DNA of 64,000 nt from Sphagnum compactum. Lineage: Eukaryota > Bryophyta > Sphagnopsida > Sphagnales. The notes under the pieces were generated by a model. It was not told the DNA's origin, ran no database searches, and saw only the letters and a list, made by a program, of their open reading frames with translations. The translations under genes and the position numbers were made by a program. The stretch is taken from the NCBI GenBank assembly GCA_965153455.1, contig OZ234493.1:11956213-12020212 (forward strand), given 5' to 3'. Within the stretch, counting starts at the first letter, position 1, and each line of letters opens with the position of its first letter. This document shows, piece by piece, positions 49,346-61,357 of this stretch.

Positions 49346-50904
49346 GGAGGGTGAGTGGGCATGTTCACCATTGATTATGTACAAAAATAATATTTAAATA
49401 TTTAATTTTCATATATGTATGTCACATGCAACTATAATTACATGTTAGATTCTAATGGAACAAAATTGAAACCCAAGAAATCTCAAGTGCATGGGATGGA
49501 CATATGGGCAAGGTGTCATACATAATGTGCATTATGTGAAATTTACCATAGTGCCCTGAGACCATGTGTAATTTACTTGTGAATGTATTTGTACCATGGA
49601 GACTCAAATGATGGATTTGAAGACATTGATCTAATCATGATAAATCTAGCATGTATATATGGATTGAAGTAGCATAAAATGATTGAAATCACCGTAAACA
49701 CAATTATATTGGTGAAAATGTTTATGTATATTATTTTTAAATGGGATGGCCATATAACATCAATGTTACCCCATCATTGAAGTGGACATTAAATTCACCA
49801 TTACATTACTATTGGAAGAAATGGCAATGTGTTCCGAACTACTATCATAAAATTATGCCCTGAGAATGGACTATTGTACTATGTGAATAAAATTCCAACA
49901 AGTTGACTAACATGAAGTGAAGGATCCCTTTGCATCAGTAACAATTGAATCATTTTGAAAAAACTTGCATTTTATTCTTCTTTGCACCACTTACCATTGA
50001 CCTAATTGGAGGATATGATGAATACATCTGGTATTTCCCAAAAAAAATAAATTATCACATGATCTTACCATGTTTAATTTGAATAAATGTTTTCTGAAAT
50101 TTGTTAAATTGATTACATTTTGATGATGATTTGCTAGAATTTTTTTCAAGCACATGATTTATAAATGAAAAATATTTTACGATCAATATTTAATAGTATA
50201 TAAATAATTAATTAATCTCCCACATATTAATCCTTCATTTCATATTAAAAAATATACAATGTGCTTATAATATATTATAATATTATTAATTCACATATAA
50301 TTTTTATAAATGGATAATATATCTATCACATTTTTTATAAAAAAATATCAGTTATGATATTTATGATGTATAATATTCTTTATTTTAGATGTTAATCTAA
50401 ATCACATTTAGTAATGGTAGATAATTAATGAATTTGATGGAATTTTAAGTTTTATACTTGTACAAATATAATATATAAATTTATTTCTTAGACATCTTAA
50501 ACCTCTATTTGATTAAAATATATATCATACTTGATTATGATTATAATATGTTGTAATTTACTCAAATATATATAATAAAAATATAATAATTTGTATTGTA
50601 AATGTCAATAAACAATACAAAATACCAATAAATAGTTAGACACGAGTTGATCATCAAACAAATATTGTAATTCCAAAGATTGCACATATGTTTTAATCAT
50701 CAAAATATTGTAAATGGAAAAATTATTGGCCCTAGTTGCCAAAACAACTATGATTATTTACAAAAATAACTTGGTTTTCATCCATCCAAGGATCCATTCA
50801 CAACATTGGATGAAAAATGTGCAGTTTCATTTTATTTTTCCATCCAAACATGTAATAGTCACAAATTATAGTCACATTTGCGACTTCATTCGATTATGTC
50901 AACA

Positions 50905-50975
50905 CTATAGTTGCATATGTGACCACAATAGTTACATATGTGACCACAATAGTTACATATATGACTACACACATT
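50905..50975. repeat. Three-copy 21-bp tandem repeat
   Basis: The unit ATAGTTACATATGTGACCACA occurs as two perfect copies plus diverged flanking units. It lies 120 bp inside the possible right end of the CACTA-like element. Confidence 0.85.
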
Positions 50976-51094
50976 TATGACTAAAATGACACTTAAGATT
51001 AACCCAACTGTAGTTGTAAAAGTAGTTGATTTGGAGACTAGTCACATCTATAGTCATAACCATATGGTTGGAATGGATAAGATTTCTTCTAGTG

Positions 51095-54000
51095 TATTTT
51101 TTTTTTGGCAAGGTCGTTCCATCAATTTTTAGTAATAGATTGATTTTAGTTTCTAGTTTTGTTGTTTTAGTAATATCTTATAGCTTCTCTTGTTCACCAT
51201 TGTAAAAAATAACCATGTTGTCCCCATCCATGGGTTATAAGGTTATTGAGCACACAACTATGATAAACAAATGAACCTCCAAACTTTCAAGTTGCAAAAC
51301 AAATACAATTTTGAAAGAAAACAAGTCAAAATTTTTGTAGTGGAAAGAAAAGTTTTAAAAAACAATGAAATAACTTATAGTGCTTCAACATAAAATACAC
51401 CATAAACCACAAGTTTTGTTGAACATACCCAAGCCCAACTCAAGTACATCCAAATAACTATGAAATTCCAAGTTTAAAACAATGATTGCATTGGAAATAA
51501 CAAAAAAATTATAATCTTTTAAACATTAGCAAAAAATATTATCTACAATTTAGAAATTTTAACTAGTGGTTTTCATTTCATCATTAAATTTGGTAGTAAA
51601 AATAAGTAAAATATTTCTAGTAGTCATTTTCAATAGTTTTTTTTTATAGTCATTTAATTTAATAGTTGGTTTTTGGTACTAAATTTTGGTAATCAAAAAT
51701 TGATAATCAAATTCATGTACAAAAAATATTAACAATTTTTTGCAACCTTTAACATCAAGCTTTACAACCCTAATCAAGGTTTCCTTTCCCCCGGTAGCTT
51801 CTTTTGACCAAGAAAAACCTCAAAAGACAAGAATGTTTAGTCCTTCTAAGAATGTCCAAACCCACGAAAAATATTCACAACTCAAAAAACATGTTTTCTA
51901 CACATTCATTTCCCTTTTCCTCTTCAAAACCACACAAATCAAACTTTAAAATAATGGGAAAACTATTTACAAATGCATGTTCTTCTCTCCTATTTTCCTT
52001 CTTATTCAAAAAATAACACACACACGCACACACACACAAACAAAACTCTTAAGTTCCTACTCTTTCCTCTCTTCCTTCTTTTTGTTTTTTTCAACTTTAA
52101 TATATCCTTAGTTGCCATGAAGAAGCCCCATGCTTTCCCTCATGCCTCCAAACCTCCTTTACTTGTCTCCAAAAATGTTCCATGAACATTTCCATTGCCT
52201 TTTTTTGTTTCAAATCACTTTCACAAAAATATTATGAACAAAGGAATTCAATGCAAATAATATATATGGTCACATTGATAGCCATTAATGCCAATCACAT
52301 AACTATTACTTGATAAATATAGGTAGGCATTCAATGCATGAATTTGTGGATTTGGTGAATAGACTACCATAGAACCTAGGGAGCTTTGACCAAAATTTTG
52401 AAAAACAAATCAATTTTTGCCAAATTTTTCAAAGATCTAATTAAAGTTTTATAGTATCATTTAAAGGCAACTAGATTCAAACATTGAGCATTTCTTGCTA
52501 AATAATAATAAATGTGAACCATTTAGCCACAAGGACAATAAAAACATTATGAAAACTAATGGTTTTATTAATTGTATTCCTTATTTGTTGAAATTTTCGA
52601 ATTACATATTCAAGTGTGGAATTATAAACTTTTAATTTTATTAATTTTATTCAACATACAAGTGCCAAAGCTGCCCATGTATTGTGATATTTATGTTGAA
52701 AAGATGAATTATTGCATGCTTTTAACATAACTTGATTGATAAAATCACACATTCGAAGGGGCCTACATTGATGTTTGTCTTTCGACACATTTGGTTAAGT
52801 AATGTCAAGTTGCGTACATAAGATTATCATAAATTGATGAATGTACCAAGTTTAACATATTTAACCTTTAAGAATAGCTCCATACCCTATATTTGGGCCA
52901 ACATTTATGACATGCAACACATTGTGTTAGTTGTTTCCAATCCCCATCCATAAACATGATAAATGAAATAATATAAGGTGTTCAAGATTATTAAATTGTA
53001 ACTACATGGGCAAACATTACAGTGCCTAGCTAATCATGAACAATCTTTTTAATCTTTAATGCCTTTTACAAGCATTGAATCATGTACACATTGTTTGATA
53101 TTATTGACTTTTTCTATCATAAAATGGTTGTATTTCATCCAAACTATATATGCAAACCACTTCATTGTTGTTAATGGAGTTAAAACCTTTTCTTAATTAA
53201 GGCTTTTGAAGAATATATGGTGTATGGTTGTGATTGAATAAAATTAATGGTCAACATTCCCCTTCCTCAACCCCCCCTCCACCCTAAACAAAGGGAATTT
53301 CAAGTTTTTTAGTTTGGGGAAAGACATCTCTTTTGCCTACACTTGTTTTGCCAAGCCCCCACATACCCTTAGTTTTTATTATACTCTCGTCATCCAATTG
53401 AAAGTCATGTAATACATAGTGATAAATGTTGTATCCTTCCCCAAGTTGGCAATTTCCTTTGTCATTTGAAATTCCATGTTTTATTTCACTATCAACTACC
53501 CTAATGCACTTGAATCAGTTACTTAAGACATATACATAGTCATCACAATATTCCAATGGTTGGAATCATATAAAGTACTTTTCATCCAATGGTCCTAATC
53601 AACCCACCCATAACCGCTCCAATTCTTGATGCACTTTTCTTTGCATTTTTGCAATTTGTTACAACAAAATTTCTTTCCTTTCAACTCCCATATTAATGAA
53701 AACAATTGTGACATAAACAATATGTCTCACTTGTTCTTCATAGGTGTGTGTTCTTGATAATTGAACTATAATGTTGGATTGAAGCTATTGTGTCTTTTGT
53801 TTTTTAAAAGGTGTTAAATTCTATCAAAGTGATGAATAACATTGGTGTGTTTTATACACCATAAAAAACATCTTTGATTATCATATTTGTTTTTACTTGG
53901 GTTTTGCGTGGGAGATTGTTGTTTTGATCAATTTGGTTGCATGCAAGTTGTGATTGAATATTTTTAAAAGGGTTTTTTTGTGGATGTCAAATTTTTGGAT

Positions 54001-54382
54001 GGGGATTTGAGTTTGAAAGCATTTTCCTTCTCCATTTTCAGAAAACCATCTACCAAGGTGTCTAGTGGGGTTGTGACTTCATATTGATAACCTTTGGGAA
54101 GCTCAACATCAACCATGTTGAGCATTCACAATTTTTTGCCATGTAGATGGGGGTTATATGTGTGACCATTTTCATTTTAAGTGTGACACTTTGATGAAGT
54201 AAAGAAAGAGATGGGAGCTTCAATACTTTTTTTTTTTGAATTAGAGCTTTAATAATGAAGTGATTTAAAATTAGAAATTGATTGATTTTTTGATTCAAAC
54301 TTTGATTTTTTCCTTCTTGAATGGTGAGGGTAGAGTTTTCGCAAGGGAGTTGGGCCCACACGAGGAGACAAGAACAAAGAGC
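51095..54382. other. AT-rich interval upstream of the centrin pseudogene
   Basis: No gene was recognised on either strand. A (CA)n run lies at 52017-52038. The open frames at 51740-52185 are Phe/Lys/Pro-biased low-complexity translations. DNA at 53250-53420 is slightly less AT-rich but has no recognisable domain. Confidence 0.45.
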
Positions 54383-56314
54383 CGTTTGCAAGGGTTGTTA
54401 GAAGAACAAAAACAAGAGATTCGTGAAACTTTTGACCTCTTTGATGCATATAGTTTCAGTAATCAATCCAATACTGCAATCTTTACAACTAGTTAATGGA
54501 TTTTATGGTATTTGTGGTCTTTGTAATATGTACTTTTGGAAACATTATATGAATATCTATTTTCTTGAAGTCATGTTGAATTGATTTTTTGAACCTCAAC
54601 ATTGCAATTGTTAAAGATAAAAACCACATCATAATGCGTAGCCATCAAATGCAAGTATTTGGGTAGTGATAAAGTCTCCATTTTGTGATGTACTTGTTGA
54701 AGTACTTTTGAAAACCCAATATTTTCAAGTTATTAATTTTTGTAAATAAATGATTGATGTTGTGACATTAATCATAATTTCTTTTGGGTTTCAGGTATAA
54801 TTGACGCAAAGGAATTCAAAGTAGCAATGAGGTAGGAAACCTACCATCTTTATGTTTGTACATAAATATTAAATACATTAAAATATTTTAATGTGTATAT
54901 TTTTTTGTTTCATTCTTGTTTATGTGTTTTCTTCGGTTTTCTTTTCATGAATTCTCAAATTAAAATATTATGGCAATTCATAGCAGGGCCCTTGGCTTTG
55001 AACCCAAAAAAAAGGTTACTGGACCCAAAACCTTTGGTTTTAAGTCCCTAACACTCAATAAACAAATCACAATCATTTGATCCTTGGTGTCAAATTAAGT
55101 TTTTGAGATATTTTTTACAAATTTGCTTTGAAAACTCATCAAGTTTAACGGATTGGAAGTTTTTGCTTCATGGCAAGTTTTTGTTTCATGATTTATAAAC
55201 CTTATTATAACTTGATCTACCTATATATCATAGAACTTTGTTGATGATTTTTGTAAGTTGAAGAAAAACCCAAAACGTTGTAAATCAAACTTGACGTTTA
55301 GTATCAATATTAAAAATCTTAATATCCAAATCCTTTCCCTCAAAAGTTTAAAATTTGCAACGTGTTGGCAACAGGAAATCAAGAAAATGATTGTAGACAT
55401 TGACAAGGATGGCGGTGGGACTATTGATTTTGAAGAGTTCTTGCAAATGATGACAACCAAGATGGGAGAATGTGATTCTAAAGAAGAGATCATGAAAGCA
55501 TTTCGTTTATTTGATGATGATGAAACTGTACGTTTTACAATATACTGCAAACAATATATGTATATAAAAAATTGGATTATCATTTCACTATTAGTTAATC
55601 TCACATACAAAATATATATTTTGTCAAACATGAGCAATTATATCACCAATTAGTAACATGATACTTTACAAAAAATATGCAATTTTACACAATAGATGTT
55701 ATTTGTACTATTTAATTATTTAAAAAATTCCACAATTTATGTAGGGTAAAATATCATTCAAGAATCTTAAACGGGTTGCAAAAGCTTGGTGAGAACATGA
55801 TAGATGAAGAATCACAAGAAATGATTGATGAAGCTGACCGTGATGGTAAAATTACTTCCATTGATTCAAACATCATGGTTACATGATAAATACAAAATTT
55901 GAATTGTTTTTCATGCATATGTTTTGTTCAACTTACATTATGATTACATTCATTTTTAGAGAATGGGACAAGTTTGGAGATATTTTTGAAAAGATGGAGA
56001 ATGGGTAATGCACAAATCAAGTTAAGCAAACAAATAAAAAAAGAAGAAGAAAAAAAGAAGCTACCTATTGTTTTGTTTTTGAAATGAAAAAATCAATTGA
56101 AGAAACAAAAGTTATAATAAATGGTGCCAAATTGTAGCCAATTTATCAATATAGAAAAACAATATTTTGTTCATGTGATGAAGTTGGATATGGTTGTTAC
56201 AATATTCCGTTTTCCACTTAATATTTTACTAAAGTTGTTCATTTTCCGATAGGTGATGGTGAAATCAATGAAGAGGAGTTCTATAGGATTATGAAGAAGA
56301 CGAGCCTTTTTTGA
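54383..56314 (+). pseudogene. CEN: Centrin (caltractin) with frameshift and damaged EF-hand 1
   Basis: Centrins are four-EF-hand calcium proteins of basal bodies, nuclear pores and repair complexes. Exons: up to 54452, 54795-54831, 54987-55014, 55375-55527, 55745-55845, 56253-56314. EF2 ([19 protein letters not shown]) and EF4 ([16 protein letters not shown]) are intact and typical. EF1 is abnormal: any phase-compatible join gives DAYSIIDAKEF, two residues short of a 12-residue loop. In exon 5, GTTGCAAAAG|CTTGGTGAG lacks two bases where the family has an acidic residue before LGE. Without them a TGA follows at once; beyond it the frame is again good to the stop. Start and first exon were not found. 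Either a recent pseudogene or a two-base assembly error in a divergent gene. Confidence 0.82.
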
Positions 56315-57020
56315 GCTCCACGAAATTAAAACAATTCAATTTTCACATTTCCATCATGACATTCATATTGTTGCATGGGAATATTATCATCGTGTACAAT
56401 ATGAAACCTCCAAGACAAGCCATTTTAACTTTTTCAAACTTTTGGTGATTTCTGAAATAACACATTGTACATAAGGTTGTACATTTGTAATTTGGAAAAA
56501 ATCATGAATCAATGCATCCTAGCAAATATCATGGGTGTTTCTAACAATATTGAACTTTAAACTTCATCCTATACACATGTTTGAAGATAGATATGTAAGT
56601 AGACATTGGCAATTGGCACCAAATTATCATACTTTTTTGGGTAATTAGATTTCTTGCATTAGCCATATTGCACATAAAGAAAAAAAGGAAAAAAAAAACC
56701 AGGTAAAAGGTGATGAATAATATTTTGTTAGCTTATATTCAAGTGATAAGTTTGTTTGACATTCCTATGCTTCTTGAAACCCGAATAATGTGATGCAATT
56801 AGAGCTTCTAATTGCTACATGTACATGATGTGTTTTATATTATTTGAGTTCAAAAAGTTTTGAATTAAACTTCAAATGTATTGGGTATTGAAACACCTTT
56901 TTTTTGAAAAGTGATTATTGATTCACATGATTTCATGGGAGGTCTTTCTTGTGATGTGTCTTTCACAAATGGTCTATTTCATTTCACAATTGGCCTTTCT
57001 TGTTGAAGGTTTATTTCATT

Positions 57021-57142
57021 TCAATTTTGCAATGTTAAAGGTTATATACTTCATCCAAACTATATGTGATAGTTTCCTGCAAAATTGAAACTATATGTGA
57101 TAGTTTGGATGAAGTATATAACCTTTAACATTGCAAAATTGA
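57021..57142. repeat. Perfect 42-bp inverted repeat with 38-bp loop
   Basis: Left arm 57021-57062 (TCAATTTTGCAATGTTAAAG...) and right arm 57101-57142 are exact reverse complements. The loop holds an inner TAGTTT/AAACTA pair and two TATGTGA copies, so the whole could fold into one long hairpin. No flanking target-site duplication was seen. Confidence 0.92.
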
Positions 57143-57291
57143 CTTTGGACCCTCTAAAGTCTTTACATGACTTTGAACCTCCGAGGGTCTCTTTCCATTA
57201 ACCCCCTAAACATTAGGAAAAGATGGGGAAAAAAAAAAACACTAAAAAGTGTTTAGGGGACATCTAGGGGTTAAGCTGATGTGATCAGAAT

Positions 57292-57520
57292 GTGCTGTTG
57301 ATCACACAAGCAAATGGGAAAGCCATTGATATAAGGCCTTGTTTCTTGCGCTGTTGATCAGAGGCTAAATGGAAAGCCACAGAAAGCCAATGAGAATGTG
57401 CTGTTGATCACACAAGCAAATGGAAAGCCACTGATATAGGGCCTTGTTTCTTGCGCTGTTGTTGATCAGAGGCTAAATGGAAAGCCATTGACGTAAGGCC
57501 TTGTTTCTTGCTCGCACTGA
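57292..57520. repeat. Two-and-a-half-copy tandem repeat, 106 bp
   Basis: The unit GTGCTGTTGATCACACAAGC...AAAGCCATTGATATAAGG...CTTGTTTCTTGCGCTGTTGATCAGAGGCTAAATGG starts at 57292 and 57398, with a partial copy to 57520. Identity is over 90%, so it is young. Confidence 0.9.
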
Positions 57521-60500
57521 CTGACGAGTGCTTTCTTTCCATTGGAGAGCTGCAACTTGGAGGGTTGAAAATATGTAGTTAATCAGAGTTACGGTCGTAA
57601 TTTTTCTTCTTGTTGGGGTCATCTTCTCAGTTACGAATGAATATTAAGGTCTCCACTTTTTGACGATGGGGTCACAATTTGACGCACAGCATAAAATCAC
57701 TAGTCAATTCTTGACCAATAGATTTGTGAGGTGGTGACTCTGAGCACATGTAGTTGGAAAAAAAAAAAAAACAATGAAAGTTCGTAGGATCGCATCAGCC
57801 CACCTAATAGAAGATATCCGAAGTATGCACTACGTACAACGGAAAGGGCCAATAATAAAAAAATAATAATGGGGGGGGGGCTCCCTTTGATGTGGCTATT
57901 CTAAAATAGCCTCAAATGGGTTTCATGTGGTCATGTTTTTTGGACAATATATGTCCAAATAACGAATCGGGCAAAACAATTTGGCATAAAATTTGGCTAT
58001 ATTTTTCCATAGAATTTAGAGCCCATTCCAAAAGCTAAGGTTGATGATCTTTCTAAGGGTGGCGACTCTTGGCTATGCCCACGACCTTTTTGCCCATGCT
58101 CAATGCCACAATTGACATCATTGTAGTTGACAAGCCCCCCCCATCTTTATCTTTGAGAACTCTTTTTGTTCACACTTTTAAAACCCCATATCAAATTCTT
58201 TAACTTGTCCCAAATTTATATTAAACATGACTTTTGTGTACATGTCCTCGACAACATTTGTTTTGGGTGAGAAAGTTCAACCAAATGAAAAAAAATAAAA
58301 AAAGAAGAAGATTATTGGGTTGTATTGTTCTCATTCTTTTCTGAAAAAACTTGCAAATTTTTCTATGAAAACTTTATTGGGAAATTATTTGTTACATTTG
58401 GATTCTTGATTTTAATTTGGTATTATTTTTTAAAACTAGTTTACCATTTAGAAAGGTTCCAAAAGCCTATTGCCATTTATTGCTAAATTCCTCTTGGGAG
58501 GCTAACTTATGATGCACCATCACAAAATTGAAAAAATTATCATTAGTCCTCAAACAACATATTATGGAAACTAGACAATTGTTTGCATTTATGTTTATTT
58601 ATAAAAAATGAATTTTGAATTTCATGAAAGTAAAACACTATATGGATCACAACTTGATCACAAGTGATTACAAAATAATTTCACACAATAATACACATTA
58701 AAAAACCATTGATTTCTTCAGGATTGATCATAAATATATCAATTTTGCATGCAAAATACCTAATCATGCCCATGATTTTTGTTCGAACATATTGAAATAA
58801 TATTCGAGTTTTCATAATTTTTCTTTTGCATGATGATACCTTTTGTCATAAATGGCAAGGCCATAGTGTGACACACACCTAGTTGATGATTCAATTGAGA
58901 TTATATCTTGGCCTATGGGTGAAAACATGGTAAATTAGATCAATTAAGCATCTCAACTAAAATGCAAATTTTAACTATAACAATTTTCAACATAAGTACA
59001 AAAGTATATTTAATATTTAAAAAACTCTCAATATGAAAACATCCATGGCTTCATTTGAGTTTGTAATTAGATGAATACAAAATTTGAAAAAGTTTAGAAT
59101 AATGAAAGAAGGGATCAAGTAGTCTTGAACTAATTAGTGAATATAGTATTTAAAAGAAAATTATGTTAAAAATCTGATATATATATATAGATTATAATAT
59201 GAAAAGTTTAAAAATCTACAAGTGTTTTATTACACCATTAACTTGAAATAAGAAAAATTCAATGTTTTATCTACTTGTAACCTAATTTGTAAATTGTGGA
59301 TTTTGTTTATATTTTGACAAATTTTACTTAAACCTATTTTAAACACGATTTTAGAATATAATTGTAACAAAATTTAAGAAAACATGAACTCATATTAAAT
59401 ATTGAAGTAAATAATATTTTAAAGTTCAATATATCAATTATTTTAGACCTGCTTGATGGGTACTTACCATTTATGCTGCTTCAAGGATTGCAAGCGATTT
59501 AATCTACCGTGCTTTCACTCTTACGATGGCTAAAACTAATTAAAAAGCCACTTAGCAATCATAAATAAGGCGTTTGGCAATTAAAGTGGCCCCATTGGCC
59601 AACGATTGTTTAACATTAGCAAGAGTTCCACATCATTGCACAATTGGAAAAAAATGGTTGCAACAAAAGATGAAAGGGTGATCATAAATTGCAAAGAGCT
59701 TGTTCAAATAACTGCAAATTGTCACTCAATTCTGAAAACTCCCAGCTCGGATTGAATTTTGGTAGAGAGAGAGAGAGAGAGAGAACAACACATAGAATTA
59801 GGAAGAAGAAAATGCATGAAATGAAAACAATGCTAAAAGGTCAATAAGAGATTTGGGATGGCCAACTGAGAGTTGAAGACAAGGGTTATATAGGATTAGA
59901 GCATCTCCGGCTGTGCTCAGTATGTCACCCTGCTGCGCAAATATTTTGCAACATCCAAGTTTAGTTCTGTATACTCTTTTGCTGGCAACCCCACCCATAA
60001 AACTCAAACTGGGACAGCAAATAGGTTGCGGGAACTTCTCTAATAGGAAACCACCTGGACGAATCATTATGATGGACCAATCAGAAGAAACACTGAGCAG
60101 CAAGCGCGCTGTTTGATCATTACTTATTACACTCTTTTCTGCACACGGCTGTGCCCTTTCACCAGCCATGGCAATTGCGGAGCCAAAACCACTTTCGTGA
60201 CCCAAATTGGCATATGTTGGATTTTCTTCATCCAATTTTACTGTGCAGGATCATACCTGGATTATTATTATTATGTGAAAAAATATTAATAATAATTTTG
60301 TTTAGATTTTCTCTTGGATGGTCAATTTTGACTGTTCATTACTCATTCATTTCAACTCCTTTTTAAAAGTTTTTTTTTTCCCCACATGACTCATATCCGT
60401 GCCTTTTTTATAATTGCTCAACCAAATTTTATTTGCCTACCACCAGTTTTTTTTTTTTCTTTTTCTTTCTGTAAATGGAACAAAAACATCTCTATCCAAG

Positions 60501-60542
60501 TCTCCAAAAGCTTGAAGTCAAAGAATATGCAACACAATATTC

Positions 60543-60592
60543 AACACAAGCCAAAAAATCATCTTTCAAAAATCCTCATATAAAAATAGCAC

Positions 60593-60623
<31 letters not shown>

Positions 60624-60904
60624 TAGGGGCCTATAAAAATCCCTTAAGCTACTACCGTAGTACCTTGGCCATTTCAACACATGTCCGTTGAATGAATGAA
60701 TGAATGAATTAATTAATTTTGATAACATTCATTTCACAAAATGGAATATTCCAAAATATTCACTAGTTTTCCTTCACAATATTTTTTTGATTTGGAAGAA
60801 ATAAATTTTTGAAAATTTCAACATCTCTGAAAATAATAAATAATAAATAGTGTCGAAGTGGCCAAGGTACTAAGGTATATACTCTATAGTGAATCTAAAC
60901 ACAA
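60543..60904 (+). repeat. TATA-bearing dispersed repeat, copy B (filled MITE site)
   Basis: Matches 13433-13561 on both sides of the MITE: AACACAAGCC, ATCATCTTTCAAAAATCCTCA, a longer (TTA)n, CCTATAAAAATCCCTTAAGC, then after the insertion ACTCTATAGTGAATCTAAAC. It sits upstream of the small membrane-protein gene on the same strand, as copy A sits upstream of MSRB1. Confidence 0.87.
60653..60877. mobile_element. 221-bp TA-flanked MITE (Tc1/mariner-like)
   Basis: The terminal inverted repeats are about 26 bp, CC(G/T)TAGTACCTTGGCCA(T/C)TTC(A/G)ACAC, with three mismatches. They are bounded by TA on each side (60653-60654 and 60876-60877). Copy A of the surrounding repeat gives the uninterrupted site, with only a TA dinucleotide length difference. 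There is no coding capacity. An ATGA tetranucleotide run lies inside. Confidence 0.88.
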
Positions 60905-60914
60905 AGGGATTGGG

Positions 60915-60933
60915 TTTTTAGGGTTTAGGGTTT
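60915..60933. promoter_or_regulatory. Telo-box cluster (TTTAGGG) upstream of the membrane-protein gene
   Basis: Two and a half TTTAGGG units lie about 430 bp before the start codon. In plants such telo-boxes are common in promoters of housekeeping genes. The effect here is inferred. Confidence 0.6.
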
Positions 60934-61012
60934 AAAACAAGCTTCACCCTTCTCCATATCGTAAAGCTTTCCCGCTTGCATCGCTGGTGCGGAGTTCTCC
61001 GCCTGCATGCAT

Positions 61013-61352
61013 CGGAGGCAGCAGCAATTGCGGAAAAAGATTAAAATCAGTGGTGTATTTCTCCGGCTCCCCTTCGTGTACCGGAGGCAGCAATTGCAGA
61101 AAAAAATCCAGTGTTTAATTCTCCTTGTTCTCCCTTGTGCACCGGAGGCAGTGGTTGCAGAAAACCAGAGTGTATTTTTTTCTCCGTCTTCTCCCTTGTG
61201 CATCACAGGAAGCGATTGCAGAAAAAGAAAAACCAATTTTCTTCGTGTCGGCAAGTAATTGCGACTCAGATTTCGTCGCTTTCACTATTGTAAGAATCGG
61301 AAAAGATATCGCTCGCTTTCACTATTGTAAGGATCGGAAGAGATATCGCTTT
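61013..61352 (+). repeat. Leader minisatellites: four 62-bp units then two 38-bp units
   Basis: CGGAGGCAGCAATTGCAGAAAAA...TTCTCC...CCCTTGTGCAC units start near 61013, 61082, 61143 and 61206. Two copies of TCGCTTTCACTATTGTAAG-ATCGGAA-AGATATCGC follow at 61274-61350. Both arrays lie in the presumed 5' UTR directly before the ATG at 61358. They do not maintain one reading frame. Confidence 0.85.
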
Positions 61353-61357
61353 GCAGA

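Larger units (their letters stand above)
48957..51094. mobile_element. Candidate 2.1-kb non-autonomous CACTA-type element
   Basis: The left end CACTACTAAAAAAC (48957) and the right end, whose reverse complement is CACTAGAAGAAATC (51094), both fit the CACTA terminal pattern. Tandem subterminal repeats lie just inside each end (49020-49345 and 50905-50975). The flanking 3-mers differ (ATG and TAT), so the two ends may belong to different elements. No transposase coding was seen. Confidence 0.4.
56315..61012. other. Intergenic interval with foldback, repeats and MITE
   Basis: No confident gene. A 145-codon minus-strand open frame at 59798-60235 has better amino-acid balance than its surroundings but no domain I recognise. 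Just inside it lies AGAGCATCTCCGGCTG on the + strand. Other contents are listed separately. A (GA)n run is at 59764-59782. Confidence 0.45.

Noticed and set aside
51740-52185. Overlapping plus-strand open frames near 51.7-52.2 kb
   Set aside because: Phe/Lys/Ser-biased low-complexity translations in three frames with no homology signal.
60915-60933. Interstitial telomere as evidence of a chromosome fusion
   Set aside because: Only two to three TTTAGGG units, within the usual range of plant promoter telo-boxes.
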